Under the pieces are notes generated by a model that searched no databases, had not been told where the DNA came from, and saw only the letters and a list, made by a program, of their open reading frames with translations. Positions 26,728 to 35,549 of a stretch of 64,000 nucleotides of DNA are shown here, one piece after another. Each line of letters begins with the position of its first letter. Position 1 is the stretch's first letter. Made by a program: the position numbers and the translations under genes. Source of the DNA: Solimicrobium silvestre (GTDB lineage Bacteria > Pseudomonadota > Gammaproteobacteria > Burkholderiales > Burkholderiaceae_D); the NCBI RefSeq assembly GCF_002976435.1, contig NZ_PUGF01000012.1, positions 1 to 64,000 of the forward strand, given 5' to 3'.

Positions 26728-27804
26728 TTAGTTAATTCTGCATGTCGTTTCGGTATCAAAGACATGTAAATGTTCGATTGGTAAGTTCGCTTGAATTTCA
26801 TCATCGGCGGCAAAGTTGAGTCGTTCACGCAAGGCGATACAGCAAGGCGCATGGTCAATTTTTCCGTAAAGATAAGTTTCTGATCCAGTGGGTTCGATAA
26901 TATCAAGCCGGAGTTTTATGTTGCTGCTGTTATTGGTGCGCTCAATGCGGATGTGCTCCGGGCGAATTCCAATGGTAATTTTCTGGCCTGCTTTTAAGTC
27001 AAGTTGCGGCAATTTAATTTTGATGTCGTTAGCTGTGATCAGACTCGGTTGATTGGCGTCAATTTGCACCGTGCCAGCGATAAAATTCATGCTCGGTGAA
27101 CCGATAAAACCAGCAACAAATAAATTGGCAGGTCTGTCATAAATATCGAGCGGCTTACCAACCTGTTCTATTTTCCCTGCGTTCATCACCACAATCCGGT
27201 CGCCCATGGTAATCGCTTCAATCTGGTCATGCGTAACGTAGATGACGGTATTTTTTAAACGCTGGTGCAAGGCTTTAATTTCAGCGCGCATTTGTACGCG
27301 TAACTTGGCATCCAGATTGGATAGCGGTTCGTCGAACAGAAATAAAGCCGGTTCCCGCACCACAGCGCGCCCCATCGCAACCCGTTGACGCTGACCGCCG
27401 GAAAGCGCCTTAGGCAAACGCTGTAAATAGGGCGACAGGTTTAACATCGCCGCTGCTGCTTTAATGCGCGGGCCAAAACTCGATTCTGGCTCCTTGCGCA
27501 AGCGTGGCCCGAAAGCGATATTTTCATACACCGTTAAATGCGGATACAGCGCATAGCTTTGAAACACCATGGCGATATTTCTTTGCTGCGGCGGTAAATC
27601 ATTGGCTCTTTTTCCATCGATATAAAAATCGCCATCGCTAATACTTTCCAAACCGGCGACCATGCGCATTAAGGTGCTTTTGCCGCAGCCGGAAGGCCCA
27701 ACCAGTACTACAAACTCACCATCGGCAATGTCGAGATCAATGCCGTGTAAAACTTGCGTGTCATCGTATTTTTTATAAATCTGCTTTAATTGCACAGCCG
27801 CCAT
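26728..27804 (-). CDS. Sugar ABC transporter ATP-binding protein (UgpC/MsmK type)
   Basis: 358 residues. Walker A is GPSGCGKST near residue 37, the signature is LSGGQRQRVAMGRA, Walker B is ALFLFDEPLSNLD, and the switch histidine is in VTHDQIEA. A C-terminal OB-fold regulatory domain follows (about residues 235-358). It powers the two permeases and the binding protein in the same operon. Here it lies between the enzyme genes, not next to the permeases. Confidence 0.92.
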   Translation of the reverse strand: MAAVQLKQIYKKYDDTQVLHGIDLDIADGEFVVLVGPSGCGKSTLMRMVAGLESISDGDFYIDGKRANDLPPQQRNIAMVFQSYALYPHLTVYENIAFGPRLRKEPESSFGPRIKAAAAMLNLSPYLQRLPKALSGGQRQRVAMGRAVVREPALFLFDEPLSNLDAKLRVQMRAEIKALHQRLKNTVIYVTHDQIEAITMGDRIVVMNAGKIEQVGKPLDIYDRPANLFVAGFIGSPSMNFIAGTVQIDANQPSLITANDIKIKLPQLDLKAGQKITIGIRPEHIRIERTNNSSNIKLRLDIIEPTGSETYLYGKIDHAPCCIALRERLNFAADDEIQANLPIEHLHVFDTETTCRIN

Positions 27805-27816
27805 GCCAACTCCTAA

Positions 27817-28590
27817 TTAAATATCTTCTTGGGTTAATTCCGCGGCAAAGACGCGATTGCCAGCCATTAAACCGCCATCAACCGGCAACATCACTCCGGT
27901 AATAACCCGTGCCGCATCGGACGCTAGAAACAGCACCGCATCTGCAATGTCGTCGGGCGTAGCAAAGTCACCGAGCGGATACCATTTTTTTAACTCATCA
28001 AAGATTTGCGGATTTTTTTCAGCACGTGCCTGCCATGCCTGAGTTTTTACCGTTCCCGGGCAAACGATGTTGGCGCGAATGCCGAATTTGCCAAATTCCA
28101 TCGCTAATGCTTTGGTGTAGCTGATTAATCCAGCCTTGGCGACGCTGTAGGCGGGGTGTCCGAAGGAGGTTATGCCATTCACAGAACCAATAATGACGAT
28201 GTTTCCTTTGCGATTTTTTTGCATTGCACTGCGTACTGCTTCCACCGTATGGAAAGTGCCATTCAGGTTTAAATCTATGTCTGACTTCCAGCTGGCTTCT
28301 GTCGTTGTGGCGAGTGTCAAGGCCTCGGCTGCTCCGGCGTTTGCTACTACGACATCGACGTCGCCATGTTGTGCTACCGCGTTGGCTAATTCGGCTTGCA
28401 AGTTTTGTGCGTTGGTTAAATCGGCCAACACTGCGGCACTTTGTTGTGCACCCAATTCAGCAATTAAGTCGCTCAATTGTGCTGCATTTTTATCTTGTGC
28501 ATAGACGAAATCGCCCGCTGCAATAAAACGTTGACATAGCACACGGCCAATGCCGCCACATGCGCCGGTTATTAAAACATTTCGTTTCAT
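27817..28590 (-). CDS. Short-chain dehydrogenase/reductase, candidate N-acetylhexosamine or galactose 1-dehydrogenase
   Basis: 257 residues from the ATG at 28590, which overlaps the upstream stop (ATGA). The classical SDR pattern is clear: TGACGGIG for NAD(P), NAG motif in VVANAGAAEA, catalytic Ser in IGSVNG, and YSVAK. It is the only oxidoreductase in the operon, so it probably performs the entry oxidation of the sugar at C1. SDR sugar 1-dehydrogenases are known for galactose, fucose and N-acetylhexosamines. The exact sugar is inference. Confidence 0.85.
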   Translation of the reverse strand: MKRNVLITGACGGIGRVLCQRFIAAGDFVYAQDKNAAQLSDLIAELGAQQSAAVLADLTNAQNLQAELANAVAQHGDVDVVVANAGAAEALTLATTTEASWKSDIDLNLNGTFHTVEAVRSAMQKNRKGNIVIIGSVNGITSFGHPAYSVAKAGLISYTKALAMEFGKFGIRANIVCPGTVKTQAWQARAEKNPQIFDELKKWYPLGDFATPDDIADAVLFLASDAARVITGVMLPVDGGLMAGNRVFAAELTQEDI

Positions 28591-29768
28591 GATAATGCTT
28601 TCAAATTGGTTAGACATTGCATCAGCTTATTTAGCTGATGGCGGGGGAGTAAGCCATAGTTATAAAACCCGATATCGCGTATTCCCAGCTGCTGTAGTCC
28701 TTCTAATGCTGCTGTAATCTCTGACGCCGGTTTTAGATCGGGATGACCCGGGCGTAAAATTCCGCGCACTTTATTATCTGCACCAATACGTTGCAAACTG
28801 TCCCATGCATCAGCCAGTACTTGTTTGGCGGAGGGTTCGTAAAACGGGATTTCAAGATAATCGGCGACACTAGCCAAGGCCGCTAAATCACTGCCTTCTG
28901 TCCAGCAATTAGCGGTAGGTCTTTGTACTGTGGGAATGACGGCAAGTTGCGTCGTTGCAGGGATGACTTCTCGGATTTTGCTAACGAGTTCTGTCACCCT
29001 GTTTTGGCGCATTTTTACATAGCTGAGTAAATCGTCCGTCGTCTGTATTTGCTCTGAACCGCCATTCACATCACTATTAAAATAATTGGATATGTAATTT
29101 TGTAGGCGCAACTGCAAGTCCTCAACATTTATTTCTTGCTTCTTTGCGGCGAGTTTGCAAGCGGAACAGAAGCACAAACCTAATGCCTGATCCAAATTCG
29201 GCGTCATTTCAATCTGGGCAAATTCATGGTGGTAACCGTGAGCATACGGTAGCCAGCCCGGTGTTTCTAAAATTAGACTTTGAACGGCGTGTTGCCCAGC
29301 CAAATCGGCGCTTAACGCGACCGCATAGTCAAATACTGCCGGCTGCATCGGGCACAAGCTATAAACATAGGCGTCTCCGAATACATTCTGTGTGCAGTAA
29401 TGTGGGAACGCGCTACCTATGCGACTGTTATGCAGCAACACAGTCCAGCCATGTACACGCAAGCGTGCATCTGCAAGCAAGTCTGGCAAAACACGCCGCA
29501 TTGCCGGATCGCTATGTGCTTGCGGTTTGATCTCGCCGTAGTGACTTAACTGGGGATCAAAATACACCACGCCATCTTCAGGAAAAATTACTCTGGGGCC
29601 GCGCTGTGCGTGTGGGCGGATAAATTTCCCAGCGTGGTAACTCGTGGCAAGCGACACATCGGTAATACCTAAGCTGAGCGCGTCTTCAACAAAGGTTGCA
29701 ATGCCTTGGTCTATGACATCCCATGCATAGGTGTAGAGCGAGCGGTAGGGGCGAGGCTGGCTGGTCAT
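28587..29768 (-). CDS. Unknown cytoplasmic TIM-barrel-like protein of the amino-sugar operon
   Basis: 393 residues from the ATG at 29768. No signal peptide or membrane segment. The alternating pattern and segments such as LSLGITDVSLATSYHAGKF, VQSLILETPGWL and GLCFCSACKLAA recall glycoside-hydrolase-like barrels with a CxCxxC cluster, but I cannot name the family. It is coupled to the SDR by a 4-nt overlap and to RidA by 7 nt, so a role in the same pathway is likely: a lactonase, a cytoplasmic glycosidase or an isomerase are all possible. Confidence 0.6.
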   Translation of the reverse strand: MTSQPRPYRSLYTYAWDVIDQGIATFVEDALSLGITDVSLATSYHAGKFIRPHAQRGPRVIFPEDGVVYFDPQLSHYGEIKPQAHSDPAMRRVLPDLLADARLRVHGWTVLLHNSRIGSAFPHYCTQNVFGDAYVYSLCPMQPAVFDYAVALSADLAGQHAVQSLILETPGWLPYAHGYHHEFAQIEMTPNLDQALGLCFCSACKLAAKKQEINVEDLQLRLQNYISNYFNSDVNGGSEQIQTTDDLLSYVKMRQNRVTELVSKIREVIPATTQLAVIPTVQRPTANCWTEGSDLAALASVADYLEIPFYEPSAKQVLADAWDSLQRIGADNKVRGILRPGHPDLKPASEITAALEGLQQLGIRDIGFYNYGLLPRHQLNKLMQCLTNLKALS

Positions 29769-29775
29769 AAGAGCG

Positions 29776-30168
29776 TTAGAGTGGTTTGTAGGCAGTAACT
29801 TCAATTTCAATTTTGCAATCGACCATCATTGCGGATTGCACGCAGGAGCGGGCAGGTGGATGTTCGCCAAAGTACTCCATATAGATACGGTTAAAAGTCC
29901 AAAAGTCGCGCGTATCGTCGAGCCAGACCGTTACTTTCACTACGTCTTGCAAACTGCAATCAGCGAGTGCCAATACTTTTTCTACATTTGCAAACGTGCG
30001 GCGGGTTTGCGCTTCAATACCTCCATCTTCGACTTCGCCATTTTCTTTCATTGCTACCTGGCCAGAGCAAAAGACGAAATCACCGGCACGTACTGCTGGA
30101 GAAAAAGGCAGGCGCTGTCCGCCAGCGCCGGAAGGGACATTGCCAAAACGGATAATTTCTTTAGACAT
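29776..30168 (-). CDS. RidA (YjgF/YER057c/UK114) family enamine/imine deaminase
   Basis: 130 residues. The RidA active-site arginine is in HPPARSCVQ near residue 106, and GQVAMKENGEV and VTVWLDD are family segments. RidA hydrolyses reactive 2-aminoacrylate-type enamines released by PLP eliminases. Its presence next to the PLP lyase fits a step in which ammonia is eliminated through an enamine, and it supports the lyase call over an aldolase. Confidence 0.88.
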   Translation of the reverse strand: MSKEIIRFGNVPSGAGGQRLPFSPAVRAGDFVFCSGQVAMKENGEVEDGGIEAQTRRTFANVEKVLALADCSLQDVVKVTVWLDDTRDFWTFNRIYMEYFGEHPPARSCVQSAMMVDCKIEIEVTAYKPL

Positions 30169-30206
30169 GATGAGATTCTTTAGTGAGAGTGAAACAAGTT
30201 ATCAAT

Positions 30207-31052
30207 TTATTTAACGCTACCCATGGATAAGCCCTTAACAAAATACTTTTGCAGCCATGAAAACAGGATGGCAACTGGTAATGTGGCGAGTAGGGCGGCC
30301 GCCATCACTTGCTGCCATTCGACAGAATAACGACCAGCGACTAAATCAACAATTTGTACCGTCAACGGTTTATTTTCTGGCGAGCGGATTAAAGTATATA
30401 CAACCGCAAATTCATTCCACGCATTGATGAACGCGAAAATCGCCGTAACGACAATTGCTGGTATCGCCATCGGCAAAAAAACCTTGAATACCGCTTTGGC
30501 GCGGCCGCAACCTTCCAGCCACGCGGCTTCTTCCATGTCACGCGGGATGGTGCTGAAATAGGACTGCAACATCCAAACCGAAAACGCAGTATTCAATGCG
30601 GTATAGGTAGCAATTACCCCAATGTGAGAGTCAACCAGATTGCCGTCGCCGTAAGGAATGGCGGCGGCTAGTCTGAACAAGCCAATCACCAGCAAAATCG
30701 GCGACAGCATTTGAGTGAACAGTAAAAACCGGCGATAAAGTCCTTTGCCGCGGAAAGGAAAGCGTGCTAAGGCATAGGCTGCAGGAATGCTGATGGCAAC
30801 GCCAAACAGGGTTGAAAGAGAACTTAAAATCAGGCTGTTGGTTAAGGCTGTGCCGAATTGGGTGGCTTCCCACATTTCAGAAAAATTTTGCCACGCAAAA
30901 TGACTGGGAAACCAGCGGGTTGGATAGCTGAGTACTTCAATTTGCGGTTTGACGGCAGTGAGCAACATCACGACAAAAGGGAACAGCACCACAATTACCA
31001 AGGGTGATAATGCCAGCCAACAAAGAATGCTGCGTTTGAGCTTGCTATTCAT
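30207..31052 (-). CDS. Sugar ABC transporter permease (MalG type)
   Basis: 281 residues from the ATG at 31052, overlapping the partner permease by 8 nt. Six membrane helices are seen, with the EAA loop at [24 protein letters not shown], which contacts the ATPase. Carbohydrate uptake type 1 permeases of this kind act as heterodimers. Confidence 0.9.
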   Translation of the reverse strand: MNSKLKRSILCWLALSPLVIVVLFPFVVMLLTAVKPQIEVLSYPTRWFPSHFAWQNFSEMWEATQFGTALTNSLILSSLSTLFGVAISIPAAYALARFPFRGKGLYRRFLLFTQMLSPILLVIGLFRLAAAIPYGDGNLVDSHIGVIATYTALNTAFSVWMLQSYFSTIPRDMEEAAWLEGCGRAKAVFKVFLPMAIPAIVVTAIFAFINAWNEFAVVYTLIRSPENKPLTVQIVDLVAGRYSVEWQQVMAAALLATLPVAILFSWLQKYFVKGLSMGSVK

Positions 31053-31932
31053 GTTGATCTTCCTCACGTCCTTGAATATGCATATAAAGTCCGGTAAATG
31101 CAAACAGGATGATTAACATCACCAAGGACACCGCAGCGGCTTCACCGGGACGGCCAAGGCGGAAGGCTAATTCATATAAATAGGTGACCAAAATATGGGT
31201 GCTGTTGTCCGGCCCGCCTTGCGTCATAACCCAAATTATCGGGAAGGAATTGAAGACATAAATTACGTTTAAAACCAGCGCAATATTGATGAAAGGACGT
31301 AGTAGCGGCATGGTGATTTTACGGAATTGCTGCCAGCTACTGGCACCTTCAATGCGCGCCGCTTCGTAAATGTCTTGTGGCACTGAAGACAAACCGCCCA
31401 AAAAAATGGTGACGGTAAATGGTACTGAGACGAGTATGCCGACCAAAATTTCAACCGGAAACGCTAAGCTAGGGTCAGCCAGCCACTGCACCGGCTCATG
31501 AATTAAGCCTAATTGCAATAAGCCCAAATTAACCATGCCGAATTCGGTATTAAAGGCCCAACGCCAGATAATGGCCGTCATGGTCAGTGATATTGACCAC
31601 GGCAACATGCTAATGGCACGCGCTATGCCGCGCCCATAAAAGTCTTGCGACAAAATGAGCGCAGTCGGCACCGCAACTAAAATCGTGCCGCCGACTACAC
31701 ATAGCGTCCAGATTAAAGTGCGATATAGCGTTTCTATGAATACCGGATCAGAAAAAATGGTGACAAAGTTAGTTAAGCCGGTAAAGTCGCGCACCACGCC
31801 AAACCGTGAAACCTCATGCAGCGATTGATACACGATATTGAAAAACGGATAGCTGACAATAAACAGTGCTAAGGCAAAGCTGGGAAGTATTAACAACCAA
31901 GGTGAAAAGGTAGACGCTGAACGTGAAGCCAT
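31045..31932 (-). CDS. Sugar ABC transporter permease (MalF type)
   Basis: 295 residues with six membrane helices and an EAA loop at [24 protein letters not shown]. It starts 2 nt after the binding-protein stop and overlaps the second permease, so the three transport genes are tightly coupled. This is the MalF/UgpA-like partner. Confidence 0.9.
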   Translation of the reverse strand: MASRSASTFSPWLLILPSFALALFIVSYPFFNIVYQSLHEVSRFGVVRDFTGLTNFVTIFSDPVFIETLYRTLIWTLCVVGGTILVAVPTALILSQDFYGRGIARAISMLPWSISLTMTAIIWRWAFNTEFGMVNLGLLQLGLIHEPVQWLADPSLAFPVEILVGILVSVPFTVTIFLGGLSSVPQDIYEAARIEGASSWQQFRKITMPLLRPFINIALVLNVIYVFNSFPIIWVMTQGGPDNSTHILVTYLYELAFRLGRPGEAAAVSLVMLIILFAFTGLYMHIQGREEDQHE

Positions 31933-31934
31933 AT

Positions 31935-33182
31935 TTATTTTTTTAACACATGGTTAGTTTGTGCGGCGGCCGCTTTTAACGCGACATCGGGTTTGGTTTT
32001 ACCCAGATAAATCGATTGCAACGCGTTGCTCAGAATTTTAGATAAATCTTCCCAACCGGCTATCACCGGAGGAAATTTAGCGGTTGGTAAAAAGCCGATA
32101 AATTCTTTCGTCACATCGTCTGCAAATACGGGGTCGCTAGCTTCTTCCTTGGTCGTCGGCAGGAAACCTTCGCTGCTGGTAAAGGTGACTCGCGGTGCTT
32201 TGCTGAATAAGAAATCAGCAAATTTCCACGCGGCGGCTTTTACCTTGGAATTTTTAAACATCACCAATGAATCGGTAGTTGCGTAGGTGGCGCTAGCCAC
32301 ATCGCCAGGCACGGCAGTGACGCCGTACTGTAAAGCAGGGTTTTCTTTTTGAATTTGCTTAGCCAGAAACGGGGCAGTAATTACCATGGCAACCCGCCCT
32401 TGTTTGAACAGGTTTTGTACATCTTCACGGCTATAACTTGTCACACCGGGCTGGGTTAAACCTTGATTTATCAATTCTTTATACATGCTGGCCGCTTTAA
32501 TACCTGCAGCAGAATCAAATACGGCTTTGCCATTCGCATCAATGATTGTGCCGCCTTGTGACCAGAGTGCATAAAACCAATACACTTCCGTCTCAATTTC
32601 TTTGCCTTGCAAACCAAACCCGTACGCGCCGTTAGCTTTAATTTTTTTAGATGCAGCAAAAACATCGTCCCAGGTTTTTGGCCCGTTCGGGAAACCGGCA
32701 TTTTTTAGCATGATTTTGTTGTAATACAGGCCACGCGCCGAGGCGGCAATCGGTAAGCCATAGACTTGCCCGTTGATGTTTCCGGAATTTAAAAACTCAC
32801 CGATGAAGCGGTCTTTGAAGGGCGCTGTCATGTGCCCGGCCAGCGGTTCTAGCACATCATCTTTAACTAAGTCCAGCAACCAGCGCGTTCCGACGATAGA
32901 TAAGTCGGGGTTGGTTCCGCTGCTGATATCGGTTTGTAATTTCTGCTGCAAATTATCCCAGTTCACTTCCTCAATCTTGATGGTGATACCGGGATTGGTT
33001 TTGTTGAACTCCTTAGCCATCTTTTGAAAATACGGCAAGGTTTGATCGCTGTAATGGGCCACTGCAATACGTACTGTTTGTACTGTTTCGGCCTGGGCTT
33101 GGGTAACTCCAAATAAGCTGGCGGCGATACAAAGGCAGGCTAAGGCGCTCTGTATTTGGGCTGTACTTGAAATGAATTTCAT
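31935..33182 (-). CDS. Sugar ABC transporter substrate-binding protein (family 1)
   Basis: 415 residues from the ATG at 33182; a second ATG directly before it at 33185 is also possible, but the AGGAG Shine-Dalgarno is better spaced for 33182. A signal peptide (about 1-29, ending AQAE) targets the periplasm. Family 1 features include [37 protein letters not shown] and GYGFGLQGK. The ligand is not predictable from sequence; GalNAc, a GalNAc-containing disaccharide or N-acetylgalactosaminate fit the operon. Confidence 0.9.
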   Translation of the reverse strand: MKFISSTAQIQSALACLCIAASLFGVTQAQAETVQTVRIAVAHYSDQTLPYFQKMAKEFNKTNPGITIKIEEVNWDNLQQKLQTDISSGTNPDLSIVGTRWLLDLVKDDVLEPLAGHMTAPFKDRFIGEFLNSGNINGQVYGLPIAASARGLYYNKIMLKNAGFPNGPKTWDDVFAASKKIKANGAYGFGLQGKEIETEVYWFYALWSQGGTIIDANGKAVFDSAAGIKAASMYKELINQGLTQPGVTSYSREDVQNLFKQGRVAMVITAPFLAKQIQKENPALQYGVTAVPGDVASATYATTDSLVMFKNSKVKAAAWKFADFLFSKAPRVTFTSSEGFLPTTKEEASDPVFADDVTKEFIGFLPTAKFPPVIAGWEDLSKILSNALQSIYLGKTKPDVALKAAAAQTNHVLKK

Positions 33183-33198
33183 CATAACTCCTACCGTT

Positions 33199-34200
33199 TT
33201 ATTTAACCAAGCCACGTGCTGTGGCAACCTTGATTGCACCATATCCGGCCAGATGCTCTTGCATTTCGTTAGAAACAATAGTCACTTTTCCAGAGAAATA
33301 ATCATCATTTTGGATGAGCAAGGCTAACGCTTCTTTCATAATCGGTTTGCCACAAATAATGATTGGCGTACCCGGCATCATTTTGATCGCTGTGCTGTTT
33401 TTTAAGGTCAGCAAATCGGCGCCCAATATCGCGCCTAATAAAAAATTAGCCCGGTCATTGCGTTGGTAAATAGTGAATTGATCGAGTGTGCGGACATTAA
33501 AACAAGTGCGCCCTAAGCCGATGGTTTGCGCGGAATGGGCACCAGCCAACAGCATTTCCGGATTGATAAACTCGGCAAAGTTGGAGTCCAGCGACTTGGC
33601 TAATATCGTGTTGTGGGTAATTACGTACAGCAATTCACCTGCTAAGGTCGTAACGCAACCGATGATGTTATTTTTTTCATCGATGCAAACAAATTTGGAA
33701 TGCGAGCCGGGCATGATCAGCATGGCTGGGCCGGTAATGCCGAGTTGATCAATAATCCCCATTACTTCGACTTCCTCACCGCGCATCATGTCCATCGCTT
33801 CGCAGTTATGCAGGCCGATGTTTTCCACGACATTGCGTACACCTGGTACTAAATAAATGGGTTTGGAAAAAACGGAGGGAATAGTTACAGCAACCATGCC
33901 TCTTGCCAACTGCTGCAAACCTGCCGGCGCTGGAAGGTGGGGTAATTCAAATAGGCCGACATTCGAGCTGATCATGCCGGAGCCGATCACCAGATCTACC
34001 TCTTCTTCCGTCACATTGGCTTTTGCCAAGGTGTTCAGAATTGTTTTCCTGACTCCTTCTTCCAGTTTGGTTTTATTGCCACTCATGGCGGTGTCGCGTA
34101 CACCTACCTCGGTCGCTGAATGCGCGATGACGGTAGCTTCGTGCCACAAACTCACTCGTGTATTGGTGGTGCCGGTGTCTATGGTCAGGATGTAAGTCAT
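33199..34200 (-). CDS. dgoK: 2-dehydro-3-deoxygalactonokinase (DgoK)
   Basis: 333 residues of the DgoK family: TIDTGTTNTR at the N-terminus for ATP, MRGEEVEVMG near residue 138, MPGSHSKFV near residue 163 and TTLAGELL. It phosphorylates 2-keto-3-deoxygalactonate to KDPGal, the substrate of DgoA at the other end of the operon. As first gene of the unit it lies 312 nt from the divergent LysR gene, with a dyad operator in between. The galacto-specific kinase and aldolase together indicate a galacto-configured substrate. Confidence 0.9.
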   Translation of the reverse strand: MTYILTIDTGTTNTRVSLWHEATVIAHSATEVGVRDTAMSGNKTKLEEGVRKTILNTLAKANVTEEEVDLVIGSGMISSNVGLFELPHLPAPAGLQQLARGMVAVTIPSVFSKPIYLVPGVRNVVENIGLHNCEAMDMMRGEEVEVMGIIDQLGITGPAMLIMPGSHSKFVCIDEKNNIIGCVTTLAGELLYVITHNTILAKSLDSNFAEFINPEMLLAGAHSAQTIGLGRTCFNVRTLDQFTIYQRNDRANFLLGAILGADLLTLKNSTAIKMMPGTPIIICGKPIMKEALALLIQNDDYFSGKVTIVSNEMQEHLAGYGAIKVATARGLVK

Positions 34201-34319
34201 AGTGATTGGGTGAAAGTAATTGTCTGAGGATCGTAGTCAGTTTTACATTGTTTGCTAGTTAGCTTGCAGAAGCTTAATGGAGCAAACCGACTAATGCCAT
34301 CGATTATATTTTTAGGTGT

Positions 34320-34338
34320 CATTAAAAAAAATTCAATG
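34320..34338. promoter_or_regulatory. LysR operator candidate upstream of dgoK
   Basis: CATTAA at 34320-34325 and TCAATG at 34333-34338 with a 7-nt A/T spacer. It is the same dyad as at 34458-34476 and 35407-35425, and it lies 120 nt upstream of the dgoK start. Confidence 0.55.
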
Positions 34339-34453
34339 AAAATTAAGAGTTATTGCTAATTTGAACCGTTTTGCTTGCCAGTCCGTCAATGACTAGATGC
34401 TTGTGGCACATGATGCCTGATTTTGTAAAAGTTGACGCTTAGTAAAATTTTGC

Positions 34454-34496
34454 TTCTCATTAAGTTTTATTTAATGAGAATCTGATACCGTATAAT
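34454..34496 (+). promoter_or_regulatory. LysR promoter with a perfect 27-bp dyad over the -35 region
   Basis: TTCTCATTAA (34454-34463) and its exact complement TTAATGAGAA (34471-34480), with 7 nt between. A perfect -10 box TATAAT follows at 34491-34496, 17 nt before the LysR start codon. The dyad covers the expected -35 position, the usual layout for LysR-type autorepression. Confidence 0.7.
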
Positions 34497-34512
34497 TTTT
34501 TGATGATTTCCT

Positions 34513-35400
34513 ATGTCCAAACGCCTTCCTCCGCTTAATTCGCTACGGGTATTTGAAGTTGCCGCCAGGCGGCTGAACTTTACGCGTGCCGCCGAAGAGT
34601 TGCATGTCACTAATGCGGCAGTCAGTCATCAAATTAAATTGCTGGAAGATGAGCTGGGTTTGGCATTGTTTCAACGTAAAAACAACGTGTTGTCGCTGAC
34701 GGAAGCCGGGGAAATGTATTTTCCGCGTATTAAAGAAGGTTTTAAAATTTTCCAACAGGCAACTGACATGCTGTTGAATGGCACAAATGTCCTGCTCAGG
34801 GTTGGTGTGCCACCATCTTTCGGTTCCAAATGGCTGGTGCCACGCTTGTACCGATTCATCAATAAACATCCAAACATACGTATAGAAATTGTTTCGGAAT
34901 TGGATCGGAGTTATCCCAATTGCGACATATCTATCGACTTCCGCCGTAATCAATTTGCTGACTTTAAGATTGAGTCGTTCATTTCAACCGAAGTGTTTCC
35001 GGTTTGCAGTCCGCAACTCGGCATGAATTTAAAAGACCCGGCCGATCTCAGTCGACACACTTTGTTGCATGAAATCAGAGCGATGAATGACCCGGATTAT
35101 CCAAGTTGGGAAGCGTGGTTTGCCGCGCTTGGCGTGCCAAATAACAACGCTCGGCAGGGTCCGTTATTCACTTTGGCGCTGATGGCGATGCAGGCCGCCA
35201 TGGATGGACATGGTGTCGCTTTGGGGCAGTCATTATTGGTGGAATACGATATTGCGGCCGGTCGTTTGATGCGCCCATTCCAGATGGATACACCGTTGCG
35301 CTTAAATTACTTCCTGATTTATGCGGCAGATATGGCTGAGAATCCGGCTTTTCAGGTGTTTCATCAATGGTTGATGGATGAAGCTAAGTTGACCCATTAA
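34513..35400 (+). CDS. LysR-family transcriptional regulator (GcvA-like)
   Basis: 295 residues. The N-terminal winged helix-turn-helix reads LNSLRVFEVAARRLNFTRAAEELHVTNAAVSHQIKLLEDELG, typical of the GcvA branch. The C-terminal part is a periplasmic-binding-protein-like effector domain. It is divergent from the 11-gene operon and precedes the GH31 gene, and three matching dyads lie before these units. It is therefore the probable regulator of the cluster; the effector may be a sugar-acid intermediate. Confidence 0.9.
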   Translation: MSKRLPPLNSLRVFEVAARRLNFTRAAEELHVTNAAVSHQIKLLEDELGLALFQRKNNVLSLTEAGEMYFPRIKEGFKIFQQATDMLLNGTNVLLRVGVPPSFGSKWLVPRLYRFINKHPNIRIEIVSELDRSYPNCDISIDFRRNQFADFKIESFISTEVFPVCSPQLGMNLKDPADLSRHTLLHEIRAMNDPDYPSWEAWFAALGVPNNNARQGPLFTLALMAMQAAMDGHGVALGQSLLVEYDIAAGRLMRPFQMDTPLRLNYFLIYAADMAENPAFQVFHQWLMDEAKLTH

Positions 35401-35406
35401 TTGCTA

Positions 35407-35425
35407 CATTGAATTTTTTTTAATG
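35407..35425. promoter_or_regulatory. LysR operator candidate upstream of the GH31 gene
   Basis: CATTGA at 35407-35412 and TTAATG at 35420-35425, spacer 7 nt: one mismatch from the core at the LysR promoter. It lies 125 nt upstream of the GH31 start codon. Confidence 0.5.
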
Positions 35426-35549
35426 AGGCATGTTAATAAAAATCGCTGTCGAAAAAAAATTAGGAAAGTTACATTTTGAAAAAATGATTGAAGTGCAGAA
35501 AAATATTTGCAAGTTCAATTCCACAATTAAAACTTAGTTGAGACACTAA

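Noticed and set aside
23224-34200. Plain De Ley-Doudoroff galactose pathway
   Set aside because: DgoK, DgoA and an SDR fit, but no galactonate dehydratase is in the operon, while a deacylase, a PLP lyase and RidA have no role in galactose oxidation.
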